Source: Methanococcus maripaludis (GTDB taxonomy: Archaea; AGJL01; Methanococci; Methanococcales; Methanococcaceae). From it: a stretch of 64,000 nt of DNA. Location: assembly GCF_013760955.1 (NCBI RefSeq), contig NZ_JACDUL010000003.1, forward strand, positions 361,264 through 425,263, given 5' to 3'. The notes below the pieces were generated by a model. The model was not told the DNA's origin. It made no database searches and saw only the letters and a program-made list of their open reading frames with translations. Positions 50,253 through 58,384 of the stretch are shown piece by piece. The position numbers were made by a program, and so were the translations under genes. Position 1 is the first letter of the stretch, and the number at the start of each line of letters is the position of its first letter.

Positions 50253-51149
50253 ATGGATGTCAAAAAATACCTGGATCATATATATCATGTTTTAATTATA
50301 CGAAATATTAGGATATTAAAAAAAACAGGTAAAAAACTCGATGAACGGGTATTTATTGGTATTTTATTAGTTATAACAATTTTACCAATATTTTTGAAAA
50401 TATTCTTAGGGTTTACCTTAAAAACCACTTTAATTTTAACTTTCGTATATTTAGGATCCGTTCTTTCACTACCTACGATAATGTATGAATCAAAAATGGA
50501 TAAATTTGATCAAAATATACCAAAAGCCCTTTATGTTATGGTTTTATCGCTTGATTCTGGACGTTCCGTTGTTGAAGCAATTAATGAAGTTATAAGAAGT
50601 GGGATTCCTGAAGTGGATGTTGTATTTTCAAAAGTTGTTGTGTTAATGACTGAAAGAAAATTGAGTTTTGAAGATGCGATGATACTCGTTTCAAATTCAC
50701 TCGATTCAAAGATATTCAGGCAGGTTGGACGATTGATTATTGAAAATAGAAAATACGGTGGGGAACTTGCTGACACATTGAAAAAACTTGCTAAAACTCT
50801 TGAAGACCTTCAAAACCTAAAGTCACAACTTTTGAGTGTTACTGCAAACGGTCTTGCTGTTGGTCTTATAATCCTTTGTGGTGTAATTCCTGCAACTGCT
50901 GGTTTGATAGGTGGTTATTTAACAGTTATATCTCAACTAGCACCATCTATGCCTTCAGTTGAAGCTTCGCAGATATCTAAAGCGATTGAAACGATTCAGA
51001 TCGGTTCAGGATTATTCGGGTTATTCTTTGCAGTTCCATTATTTGGTTTAAAACTCAACAGGATGATAATTACATGTTCTGTCTGTATGACGTTTGCAAT
51101 TGCCACGTTTTATGCAGTTTTAAGACTTACCGGAATGTTATTTGCATAA
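50253..51149 (+). CDS. epdK: pilus assembly membrane protein (TadC/GspF-like, EpdK)
   Basis: A 298-residue GspF/TadC-like membrane platform protein. TM segments are near 36-72, then the T2SSF loop (KALYVMVLSLDSGRSVVEAI, RKYGGELADTLKKLAKTLED) and two terminal TM segments. ATG 50253 follows AGTGA at the stop of the previous gene; the in-frame TTG at 50241 is upstream of it. It is the second such protein of the locus; the pair likely forms a hetero-platform. Its stop abuts the converging HD gene. Confidence 0.86.
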   Translation: MDVKKYLDHIYHVLIIRNIRILKKTGKKLDERVFIGILLVITILPIFLKIFLGFTLKTTLILTFVYLGSVLSLPTIMYESKMDKFDQNIPKALYVMVLSLDSGRSVVEAINEVIRSGIPEVDVVFSKVVVLMTERKLSFEDAMILVSNSLDSKIFRQVGRLIIENRKYGGELADTLKKLAKTLEDLQNLKSQLLSVTANGLAVGLIILCGVIPATAGLIGGYLTVISQLAPSMPSVEASQISKAIETIQIGSGLFGLFFAVPLFGLKLNRMIITCSVCMTFAIATFYAVLRLTGMLFA

Positions 51150-51150
51150 A

Positions 51151-51735
51151 TTATTCAATTAATTTATTTATTTCCAAATATAATGAATAAACTTTATTTA
51201 CAACTTCCAAATTAGTTCTTTGTTTAAATTTATCAATTACAAAATCGATATTAACCCTTAATTCACCTGAAATTAAATTATCCGCATTTGCTATAACTTT
51301 TTCTTCCAGTGTTTCTGGAACATAATCCTTTTCAGGTAGATTCAATTCTTTTGCTTCTGTTTTAGAAATTCCTGCTCCAATGTGTCTTTCAGCAATTTTA
51401 GCGTATTTTTCTTCAAAATTATTTTTTAATAATATTTCAGAACCAATTATTCCATGATCAATACTATGAGTTTTACTCCGTCCAATATCGTGTAAAATAG
51501 CACCTAAAACGGCTGTTTGGAGGTCAAAATCATATCCCTTATTTATTAACTTAATTCCAAAATCGTAAACATAATCAGCTACTGCAATACTGTGTAAAAC
51601 TACATTTTTTTCACAGTTTTCTGATAAAAAAGTTAAATATTCTTTAAAAAGAGGTATTTTTTGTAAATTTTTGAAATTTGAAAACTTTTCATATAAGTTG
51701 GTGTCGTCTACTAAGTCTTTTAAAATAGTTTTCAT
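51151..51735 (-). CDS. HD-domain phosphohydrolase (TIGR00295-like)
   Basis: A 194-residue HD protein: VVLHSIAVADYVYDF (H at about 46), GAILHDIGRSKTHSIDHG (HD pair near 80), and the C-terminal metal residues AERHIGAG and NADNLISG. A TIGR00295-like methanogen family; the nucleotide substrate is unknown. It is co-directional with tfe and the two are separated by 9 bp. Confidence 0.82.
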   Translation of the reverse strand: MKTILKDLVDDTNLYEKFSNFKNLQKIPLFKEYLTFLSENCEKNVVLHSIAVADYVYDFGIKLINKGYDFDLQTAVLGAILHDIGRSKTHSIDHGIIGSEILLKNNFEEKYAKIAERHIGAGISKTEAKELNLPEKDYVPETLEEKVIANADNLISGELRVNIDFVIDKFKQRTNLEVVNKVYSLYLEINKLIE

Positions 51736-51744
51736 GAACGCACC

Positions 51745-52302
51745 TTAATATGCAGAAAAAAGAGGATTCTTATTGAATTCATCCTCTAAATAATTAATCT
51801 GTTCTTTTAATATTGAAATGTCTTTTTTATTATCGTATTCATACATCATTCCGCCACATTGTGGACATCTAAATCCACTATCCATTGCATCCTCAAATGT
51901 AAATTTAATCTCACAATCCGAACAGAAGAAAAACATGTTTGTTTCTTCAAGTTCAAGCTGTTCTTTTAAATCTTTAAGTACGTTTTTCATCTTTTTAGCA
52001 ACCAGTGCAGGCACTTTTTCAAGAGATGGTTTCCAGGTGTAAGTATACCAGTTTGTTTCTTCGTCTTTTTCCCGGTTATAATCTACAAGCCTTGCTTCAT
52101 ATAATTTGTAGAGTATCCTTCTGATGTTGTTTAATTTTACATCCAACTGTCTTGAAATCTCGTCATCAGTTACTTCGTTGGTATTGATAAGTACAGACAA
52201 TACATCAAAACCAACAACATCTTCGTCCATTATTTCAAAGAGTACCTGTTGTATAAGTGGATTTTCAAGCATTGTAAATATTTCATCTTTTGATAAATTC
52301 AT
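51745..52302 (-). CDS. tfe: transcription factor E (TFE alpha)
   Basis: A 185-residue protein with an N-terminal extended winged helix (residues about 25-85; [20 protein letters not shown]) and a C-terminal zinc ribbon ([28 protein letters not shown]). It stabilises the open complex with the Rpo4/7 stalk, whose RpoF is encoded at the window start. It is 4 bp after the ATP-grasp gene. Confidence 0.96.
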   Translation of the reverse strand: MNLSKDEIFTMLENPLIQQVLFEIMDEDVVGFDVLSVLINTNEVTDDEISRQLDVKLNNIRRILYKLYEARLVDYNREKDEETNWYTYTWKPSLEKVPALVAKKMKNVLKDLKEQLELEETNMFFFCSDCEIKFTFEDAMDSGFRCPQCGGMMYEYDNKKDISILKEQINYLEDEFNKNPLFSAY

Positions 52303-52305
52303 GTT

Positions 52306-53355
52306 TCATACACCTCTTAAAATACCGCGCTCCATTTCTCTTACATCAGCCATGTTTCTTCCGATTATTGTAGCTACAGGTTCTCCCTCTTCAATATAAG
52401 CTCCTTTTTCAGGGATATCTTTTATTAAGGGATTTTTGTCGATGAAATATGATGAACCTTTGTTTGAAAAGACTATCTTTTTAAAAAAATAATCTTTTGG
52501 TTTTACAGCTTTATTTTCGAGAATTGCTTTTGAAAGATTGTATTTTGAAGATAATTCTATTGTTTCATAAGTTCCTAAAATTCTAGGATTTACTTCAATA
52601 ATATATGGAATTCCGTTCTTTAGCATGAAATCAATTCCATTCATACCTAAAAGATCCAGTGACTCCATTATTTCTTTAAAATCCTGAATTGTTTCGTTTT
52701 TCATATCTAAAACATACGGGGATATGTTTCCTACATAGATATTGTTATTTATCAATTGCTTGTTAAAACATAAAAAATTCGAACCGATAAATGAAGCACT
52801 GTAAGATTCAGATTCAATATATTCTTGAACCAGTACAGGATATTTTATATCCAAATTATCCGTATTTTGAAAATCTATATTAGTTACGCCAATTCCGCCG
52901 CTACCTGAAATAGGTTTTACAACTACAGACTTTAACTCCGATAAGCATTTTTCAAACTGGTATTTATTATTTACCTTGTATGTAGTCGGTAAATTAAAGC
53001 CTAAATTTTCCAATCTCTTTACGGTTTTATATTTGTCACTTATATTTTTAATCCTTTTGGGTGAATTTCCTACAACGTCCCAATTTGGTGTTTTTGAGTT
53101 TTTACTCTCAAAAATTCCAGAACATATGAAAATATAATCTACTAAATCCACATATTCCTTTGAAAGATTCAATAATTCTTTTTCAGAATATTTATCAACA
53201 AAATGTCCGTGAAATTTATCAGTTACCAGATATTTCTTATGATCTGCATTTAGATCTACAGGATTATAGTGGGAAACCGAATAAACTTCAAAATTGAGTT
53301 TTTTTAAAGAATTTACAACAGGGCGGGTATTTACCCCAACAACGAGAGCTTTCAT
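52306..53355 (-). CDS. ATP-grasp family protein
   Basis: A 349-residue ATP-grasp enzyme. N-terminal Rossmann-like part (VVGVNTRPVVNSLKKL), then VVVKPISGSGGIGVTNID near residue 145, VQEYIESESYSASFIGS and the catalytic EVNPRILGTYE near 255. A C-terminal part (YIEEGEPVATIIGRNMAD) resembles those of COG2232-type carboligases. Substrates are unknown; adjacent mptA could hint at a pterin or cofactor role, but that is weak inference. It lies between mptA and tfe with short spacers. Confidence 0.82.
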   Translation of the reverse strand: MKALVVGVNTRPVVNSLKKLNFEVYSVSHYNPVDLNADHKKYLVTDKFHGHFVDKYSEKELLNLSKEYVDLVDYIFICSGIFESKNSKTPNWDVVGNSPKRIKNISDKYKTVKRLENLGFNLPTTYKVNNKYQFEKCLSELKSVVVKPISGSGGIGVTNIDFQNTDNLDIKYPVLVQEYIESESYSASFIGSNFLCFNKQLINNNIYVGNISPYVLDMKNETIQDFKEIMESLDLLGMNGIDFMLKNGIPYIIEVNPRILGTYETIELSSKYNLSKAILENKAVKPKDYFFKKIVFSNKGSSYFIDKNPLIKDIPEKGAYIEEGEPVATIIGRNMADVREMERGILRGV

Positions 53356-53380
53356 AAAACCACTAAAAAATAAATCGAAA

Positions 53381-54328
53381 TTAATTTGTTAAAGTTTTAA
53401 GTTCGTCTCTTAATTCCCTTATTGTAGAATTTCTCTCAGCAAAAGCGTCATGTCTGTGAATACTTTCTTTATTTACCTGCCTTACAAGAACTTGCGTGTC
53501 TTCAGGTAGATAATCAAAGACATCAACTACTCTTTTTATCATTTCTCTTGCACAGTCTTCAACGAATTTTGGATTTTTATGGGCCATTTCTACAACGTAA
53601 GCTTCGTCACTTCTTTTCAAAAGCTCGTAAACTTCCCCACTCATTGAATCCTTGATTATCTTGATTATTTTTGAAATTCCAACCGTATATCCACTTGGAA
53701 CCTCTATCATAACAGTTCCAATTCCCCTTTGATTGTGTGTTGCAATAGTAACTGAATCAAGGATTTTTTCAATATCTTCACTTGAAAATCCTTTTTCTTT
53801 TAAGCTAGTTACTGCATTTTCTTTTAGCATGTTTTGTGCACAAGGACAGGCTGTAATTCCAACTACCTCTGCACCAACCATTTTTTTTACATGTATTTTT
53901 CCACAGTCGTCTTTTACACCATATGCTCTTGCCATGATCTTTGCAATCTCTTGAGAATCTTTCTGAGTTACAGGGGATGTTTCTTCCATCATGTAATCGC
54001 TGTAAAGCATTACTTCTGCTCTTGTTGCGTATTCGTGTTTTTCAAATAGTTTCATAACTATTTCAACAGATAAATCTTCAACACCATAGATTTCCTTTTC
54101 CAAAAGTATGTTTTCAACCACTTCCTCAATTACCTCAGGGCTTCTTGACATGTGAATCCCTTTTTGTGAACTTGGAAGATCCACAAAAACTTCAAAAGTT
54201 GGGAGAAGAACTATATCTCTTTTATTGGTTCTTTTTAATTTTACGAGTTTTTTTAGGTTTGTTACCCCAACCCTCGTTAATGAAACCTTAATATCAGGTT
54301 CTGTTGCCTGAACGTCATTGCATTGCAT
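53381..54328 (-). CDS. mptA: GTP cyclohydrolase MptA (type IB-like)
   Basis: The Fe(II)-dependent first enzyme of methanopterin synthesis, making 7,8-dihydroneopterin 2',3'-cyclic phosphate from GTP. The 315-residue family sequence has QATEPDIKVSLTRVGVTN, the metal Cys/His motif ITACPCAQNM, THNQRG and MAHKNPKFVEDCAR. ATG 54328 is preferred to the in-frame TTG at 54331. The gene follows the ORC-like gene on the same strand (20 bp gap). Confidence 0.95.
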   Translation of the reverse strand: MQCNDVQATEPDIKVSLTRVGVTNLKKLVKLKRTNKRDIVLLPTFEVFVDLPSSQKGIHMSRSPEVIEEVVENILLEKEIYGVEDLSVEIVMKLFEKHEYATRAEVMLYSDYMMEETSPVTQKDSQEIAKIMARAYGVKDDCGKIHVKKMVGAEVVGITACPCAQNMLKENAVTSLKEKGFSSEDIEKILDSVTIATHNQRGIGTVMIEVPSGYTVGISKIIKIIKDSMSGEVYELLKRSDEAYVVEMAHKNPKFVEDCAREMIKRVVDVFDYLPEDTQVLVRQVNKESIHRHDAFAERNSTIRELRDELKTLTN

Positions 54329-54348
54329 CAAAAAACACCTGAACTAAT

Positions 54349-55575
54349 TTACGAAATATCTTCTTTTGTTATCAAAACATCCTTTAATTCCTTTGATAAA
54401 GTGTAGTACACATTATATCCATCTCTTTCTTTATAAATATACCCCATTTCATAGATATCTGAAAGGTGTGTTCCAATGGTTCCTGTTGAATTGTTCAAAA
54501 TTCCTGAAAGTTCAGTTACTGTCGAACTTCCACCAAGTTCCGCCATTGCCTTTATTATTTTTGATTGAGCGGGGGTTAGGTGGTTTAAGATCTGGTGTCC
54601 AACACTTATTCCAAGATTTTTCATTGCATTTTTTGCAATATCCTCATTTATTTCATTTACTCCATTTTTAAGAGCAAGAGAAACTGCTTCAGAACATGTC
54701 ATTATGATTCTTCTTGGAATTCCATCACATTCTTCAATTATCTTTTCAATACTTTGTTCAGAGAAAGGTTCATAACCTTTTGCACCAGTTACTTGAGAAT
54801 CTTCGAGTCTTCTTTTTATAAGATCATAAGCTTCTTCTTTTGTAAGTGGGGGCATATTTATGATTTTTGGAATTCTATCTCTTATTGCAGGTGATATCTT
54901 TGTCAGATCTTCAACCATTGTTGGAGGGCCTGCTAAAAACGTTAAAATATCATCCTCATATAAAAATGAGTGGAAAAACTGTAAAAGTCCAAGACAGCTT
55001 CTTTTTGCAAATTGATCTGCTTCATCTATTAGTATAACACAGAGTTTGTTTTCTTCTTTTACCTCATTTAAAAGGTATTTTAAATCTCTTTCAATTTTTT
55101 CACGGGGGTAATGAACCGGAGTCTTGTCGCTGTAGTTACTTAGTCTTTTATAAATCTCAATGATTTTTTGAGAGTGTTTCATATAATCTGAAGAAAGGGT
55201 TCCGTCTACTGAGAATAGATTATCTTTAATAATTCCATACATTAGTTGTATTAAAAACTGTCTTGCAGTGATTTGTGAAGCTTCTAATTCAACCACCCAG
55301 TGGTTGTGCCTTTTTGAAGCATAATATAATATATTCAATATCGAACTTTTTCCAATGCCTTTAGTACCAACTATTGCAGCATTTGCAACACTACCATATT
55401 GTGCTGCACCTAAAATGTCCGCAATTTCAGAAAGTTCAGATGTTCTTCCGACAAAAAATTTGGTATTACCACGAATTGGTTTTTCTGAAAAGGGGTTCGT
55501 TTTTAATTTTAGGCGATTCATTGATTTTTTCGATATTGATGACGCATTGTGAATAAATTCGATTGGGTCTAACAT
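54349..55575 (-). CDS. Cdc6/ORC-related AAA+ ATPase
   Basis: A 408-residue AAA+ protein. Walker A GTKGIGKSS (about residue 70), Walker B CVILIDEADQF (about 180), a sensor-1-like FLAGPP and an arginine-finger/sensor-2 part (RDRIPKIINMPPLTKEEAYD, CDGIPRRI). The C-terminal winged helix is LTPAQSKIIKAMAELGGSST, LSGILNNSTGTIGTHLSD. The architecture is that of archaeal Orc1/Cdc6, although it is more like the general COG1474-type group than the classic initiators. It starts 1 bp before the AT-rich repeat region and is transcribed away from it. A role as origin-binding protein is inference. Confidence 0.8.
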   Translation of the reverse strand: MLDPIEFIHNASSISKKSMNRLKLKTNPFSEKPIRGNTKFFVGRTSELSEIADILGAAQYGSVANAAIVGTKGIGKSSILNILYYASKRHNHWVVELEASQITARQFLIQLMYGIIKDNLFSVDGTLSSDYMKHSQKIIEIYKRLSNYSDKTPVHYPREKIERDLKYLLNEVKEENKLCVILIDEADQFAKRSCLGLLQFFHSFLYEDDILTFLAGPPTMVEDLTKISPAIRDRIPKIINMPPLTKEEAYDLIKRRLEDSQVTGAKGYEPFSEQSIEKIIEECDGIPRRIIMTCSEAVSLALKNGVNEINEDIAKNAMKNLGISVGHQILNHLTPAQSKIIKAMAELGGSSTVTELSGILNNSTGTIGTHLSDIYEMGYIYKERDGYNVYYTLSKELKDVLITKEDIS

Positions 55576-55690
55576 AAGCCATATCCCTCCAATATGAAAA
55601 TAGTCCGAAAAGTTTCCTAAATTATATAATATATTATCTTTTTTATATGTTTCGAAAAACCGAAAGTTTAAAGTTTTGAAAATAAATAAA

Positions 55691-55732
55691 TTGTGAATAT
55701 AAAATTAAAATCGGTAAAAATTGTGAATATAA
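55691..55732. repeat. 42-bp direct repeat, copy 1 (paired TTGTGAATAT)
   Basis: Contains TTGTGAATAT at 55691-55700 and 55721-55730, separated by an A-rich spacer with ATCGGTAAAAA. Copy 2 (55878-55919) differs at one base (CGG to CAG). Confidence 0.9.
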
Positions 55733-55877
55733 TATTTTTTTAATAAAATATTAGAAATAAATCTTTGTTTTTAATTAAAAATTATTTTAATAATATTAAC
55801 TTATTATATAAATATATCACAATAATCATAAATTAAATTTTAATTACAAAAAATATGGTATTTTTGTAAATATTAAT

Positions 55878-55919
55878 TGTGAATATAAAATTAAAATCAG
55901 TAAAAATTGTGAATATAAT
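55878..55919. repeat. 42-bp direct repeat, copy 2 (paired TTGTGAATAT)
   Basis: Contains TTGTGAATAT at 55878-55887 and 55908-55917, 30 bp apart. It matches copy 1 at all but one of 42 positions; the two copies start 187 bp apart. A third, half-length copy begins at 56089. Confidence 0.9.
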
Positions 55920-56184
55920 AAATAATATATATTAAAACAGTTTTTTATTATTTAAATAATATATTAAATGAAAAGTATGATATTCCAGCAAAAATAGGTT
56001 TAAAATATTGTTTAAATAATAAAATATTGTAATAAGATTAATTTTTTAATTAATACCACATATGAATTAAAATAACAAAATAAAATACTGTGAATATAAA
56101 ATTAAAATTTTATTTTTACAGTTTTTAACTTTTAAAAAAACAAAATAAAAACAAAAAAACTGATTATTTAAAATTAGGGGTAAT

Positions 56185-56703
56185 ATGGAAAGTATTTTAA
56201 AAAAAGTAGTAAAAACTGAAGAAAGAAAAAATATACTAACTAAACTTTTAAAAGGACCGTGTTGTTGTGAAGATCTTTCAAAAGAATTAAATATATCAAA
56301 AGGACTCCCCCCTAGATTTTTAAAATTGTGTGCTTCATTAAATATTGTTAAAAGAGAAAGAATCAGCCACAAAGTGTATTATTCAATAAATCCTGAAAAT
56401 TATCTAAAAATATATAACGCAATATCTCTTGAAAACAAAAAAACTGAAGAAAAAAAGAATTTTAAACATAATATAAAGAAAGATGAATTTCAAACTACAC
56501 TTTCTGTTGGGGATTCAAAAAATTATGAAATTAATAAAATAGATAATGGATTTGGCGGAACTACTTTTATTTTAAATAATAACGATACGTCATATGAGAT
56601 CTTTAAAACAAATGATAATAATTACTGGTGTGTATCCTGCCAAAGTGTTGATTGTGAACATATTTTGTATTTAAAAAAAGCTTCTTCTAAAAAACGTATT
56701 TAA
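56185..56703 (+). CDS. wHTH protein with SWIM-like zinc motif
   Basis: A 172-residue protein; I do not recognise the family. N-terminal ArsR-like winged helix (about 12-75; NILTKLLKGPCCCEDLSKEL, then NISKGLPPRFLKLCASLNIV, SHKVYYSINPENY). A lysine-rich linker is followed by a C-terminal WCVSCQSVDCEHILYLKK, which resembles a SWIM finger (CxxC...CxH). The combination suggests a DNA-binding protein with a metal-binding tail. It lies between the two AT-rich regions of the origin candidate. The start follows AGGGGTAAT. It could be a local regulator or an origin-associated factor. Confidence 0.65.
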   Translation: MESILKKVVKTEERKNILTKLLKGPCCCEDLSKELNISKGLPPRFLKLCASLNIVKRERISHKVYYSINPENYLKIYNAISLENKKTEEKKNFKHNIKKDEFQTTLSVGDSKNYEINKIDNGFGGTTFILNNNDTSYEIFKTNDNNYWCVSCQSVDCEHILYLKKASSKKRI

Positions 56704-57294
56704 TTATTTTTAATAAACATTTGGTAATTTTTTAAGATTTAATGAATTATTTTATTATGTTGTTTATATGTATATTTTTCTAGTTTTCGGATATTATGTA
56801 TATAACAAGCTTTTGTTTTGAATTCAACTTTTGAAAATTTTAGTCTTTTTGGATATTTAACTCAATTTTATGGATTTTTATAAGTATATAACAATGTATA
56901 ATGTATATTTGATAAAATAATAAGTAAATACTTTTATTTTAACTGTTTTTTAATATATTTAACTTTATTTTATAATATAAACAATAAATTATATTTTATT
57001 TTATTATTATATTATTATATCTTATTATTATACATATATAGGTTAAAAAAGTAAAATAAATAAAACAAAACTAAATTTTTAAAATTAAAAATCCACTACA
57101 AACTGGATTATATATACATCATACTCGAAACACCGAAAAACAAATACCAAATATAATTATATTTTTAAAAACCAAGATCTTAAAAAAATGTCAAAAACTA
57201 ATCTGGATATAAAAAAAGTAAAATCAATTAATCTACTTAAAAACATCAAACTAAACAATTTTAAAACAACATCTAGATTAAAAAATAATCAAAA
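56704..57294. other. very AT-rich intergenic region, possible unwinding element
   Basis: 591 bp with no credible gene; an ORF at 57188-57499 is antisense to the ORC-like gene and is rejected. The core around 56930-57050 is almost pure A/T (for example TTATTATTATATTATTATAT). TCGAAACACCGAAA at 57125-57138 matches 55652-55665 with one change. It is adjacent to the divergent ORC-like gene's 3' end. An easily melted stretch next to the repeats would suit an origin. Confidence 0.4.
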
Positions 57295-58368
57295 CTATCC
57301 AAAAATCAAAAATCCATTAAACATTTCCGTACGGTTTTTCAAGTTTGAATTATTAATTTCGAAAAATATATTTTTAAAATCAAAATCAGATTTAATTATA
57401 TTATTAACTATTTCTTTATTAATATTTAATTTAAACAAGATATTTTTGTTTAATTTTCTTTTTTTGACAATATTCAATTCAGCAAGTTCATTTAAATAAT
57501 TATAAACGGTTGACTGACTATATTCTAAAATACTTGAAATTTCTTTGATATTGAATTTTTTCAAAAGAACTATTTTTTGAACAATGTTTTTGTATTTATT
57601 TGGAACTATTTCTGGAAGTATTCTTTTCCAGCTTAATTTCAAATCCCTTAAATTTTTAAGATCTCTTTTTGAATTAGCAAGTATCAAATCTATTACTTTT
57701 AAATTACCTGAACTCAATTTTAAAAGTTCTTTTGAGACTTTTTCAGAGATTAAATACCCTTTCTTTTTTGTATAATAAATTACTGCAGCAATACTGTTTG
57801 TTTTATGATCTTCAAAATTATCCTTTAAAAACGAATAAGCTTCAAAAGGACATCTCAAAACAAGACTAATTCCTTCATTTTTCAAAAATTGTATAAATCT
57901 CTGAAAAGTTTTCAAATGATTCCATTTAGAAACATCATGAAGATCAAAAACTAAAACAGGGTTTAAAACCTTTAAAATAGTTATTAATTTACCCATTACT
58001 TTTTTAAAGTTCCAGTTATTCACATCTTCAAATAAATCTCCAATTACTCGATACCATGCTTTTTTTGCCCTATAATAATTATTAACTGATTTATCAAAGT
58101 AAATATCATTTAAATATTTGAAAATATTATCCATTCCTTCACTTTCACAGTTCTTTTTAAAAAAAGTCATTTTATCTTTTAAAACATGCAGGATGTTTAA
58201 AACAGTTCTTTTTAAAGAAGGGCTTCCTAAAACTCTTAAAACTGGAATATTATGGATTATTTTACAATTTCCAACAACATTACTACTTAAAACAGAGCTC
58301 CGGCTAACCGGTTGAATCCATATATCATTTGTTGCATAGATTTCGGGTTTATTATAAATAATTTCCAT
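57295..58368 (-). CDS. divergent Orc1/Cdc6-like protein with degenerate Walker motifs
   Basis: A 357-residue protein. GSPSLKRT (residues 48-55) sits where Walker A GxxxxGK(S/T) would be, with Gly to Lys and Lys to Arg. VLVFDLHD (138-145) resembles a Walker B. A C-terminal winged HTH (FNIKEISSILEYSQSTVYNY, then LNELAELNIVKKRK, about 275-310) fits an Orc1/Cdc6 DNA-binding end. A divergent Orc1/Cdc6 has been proposed for Methanococcales (the M. jannaschii MJ0774 type), and I take this as its homologue by layout. ATG 58368 follows CGTGAAAATT. It is 16 bp after mcm. Confidence 0.65.
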   Translation of the reverse strand: MEIIYNKPEIYATNDIWIQPVSRSSVLSSNVVGNCKIIHNIPVLRVLGSPSLKRTVLNILHVLKDKMTFFKKNCESEGMDNIFKYLNDIYFDKSVNNYYRAKKAWYRVIGDLFEDVNNWNFKKVMGKLITILKVLNPVLVFDLHDVSKWNHLKTFQRFIQFLKNEGISLVLRCPFEAYSFLKDNFEDHKTNSIAAVIYYTKKKGYLISEKVSKELLKLSSGNLKVIDLILANSKRDLKNLRDLKLSWKRILPEIVPNKYKNIVQKIVLLKKFNIKEISSILEYSQSTVYNYLNELAELNIVKKRKLNKNILFKLNINKEIVNNIIKSDFDFKNIFFEINNSNLKNRTEMFNGFLIFG

Positions 58369-58384
58369 AATTTTCACGATTATT

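Larger units (their letters stand above)
55576..56184. other. very AT-rich intergenic region with long direct repeats: replication-origin candidate
   Basis: 609 bp with no gene between the divergent ORC-like and HTH genes. The 10-mer TTGTGAATAT occurs at 55691, 55721, 55878 and 55908, and TGTGAATAT again at 56089; within each pair the spacing is 30 bp. Each pair is part of a 42-bp block (55691-55732 and 55878-55919) that differs at one base. An inverted related site, ATATCACAA, is near 55814-55822. A TCGAAAAACCGAAA site is at 55652-55665. Initiator-binding repeats next to ORC and MCM genes in AT-rich DNA are the hallmark of archaeal origins. The sequence cannot prove it. Confidence 0.5.

Noticed and set aside
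55691..56110. CRISPR array in the AT-rich repeat region
   Set aside because: The repeats are only 10 bp (or one 42-bp pair), the spacers are not unique units of constant length in an array, and no cas gene is near.
57188..57499. Open frame on the plus strand overlapping the ORC-like gene end
   Set aside because: It is antisense to a well supported gene, composed mostly of Lys, Asn, Ile and Leu as expected for AT-rich shadow frames, and lacks a Shine-Dalgarno.
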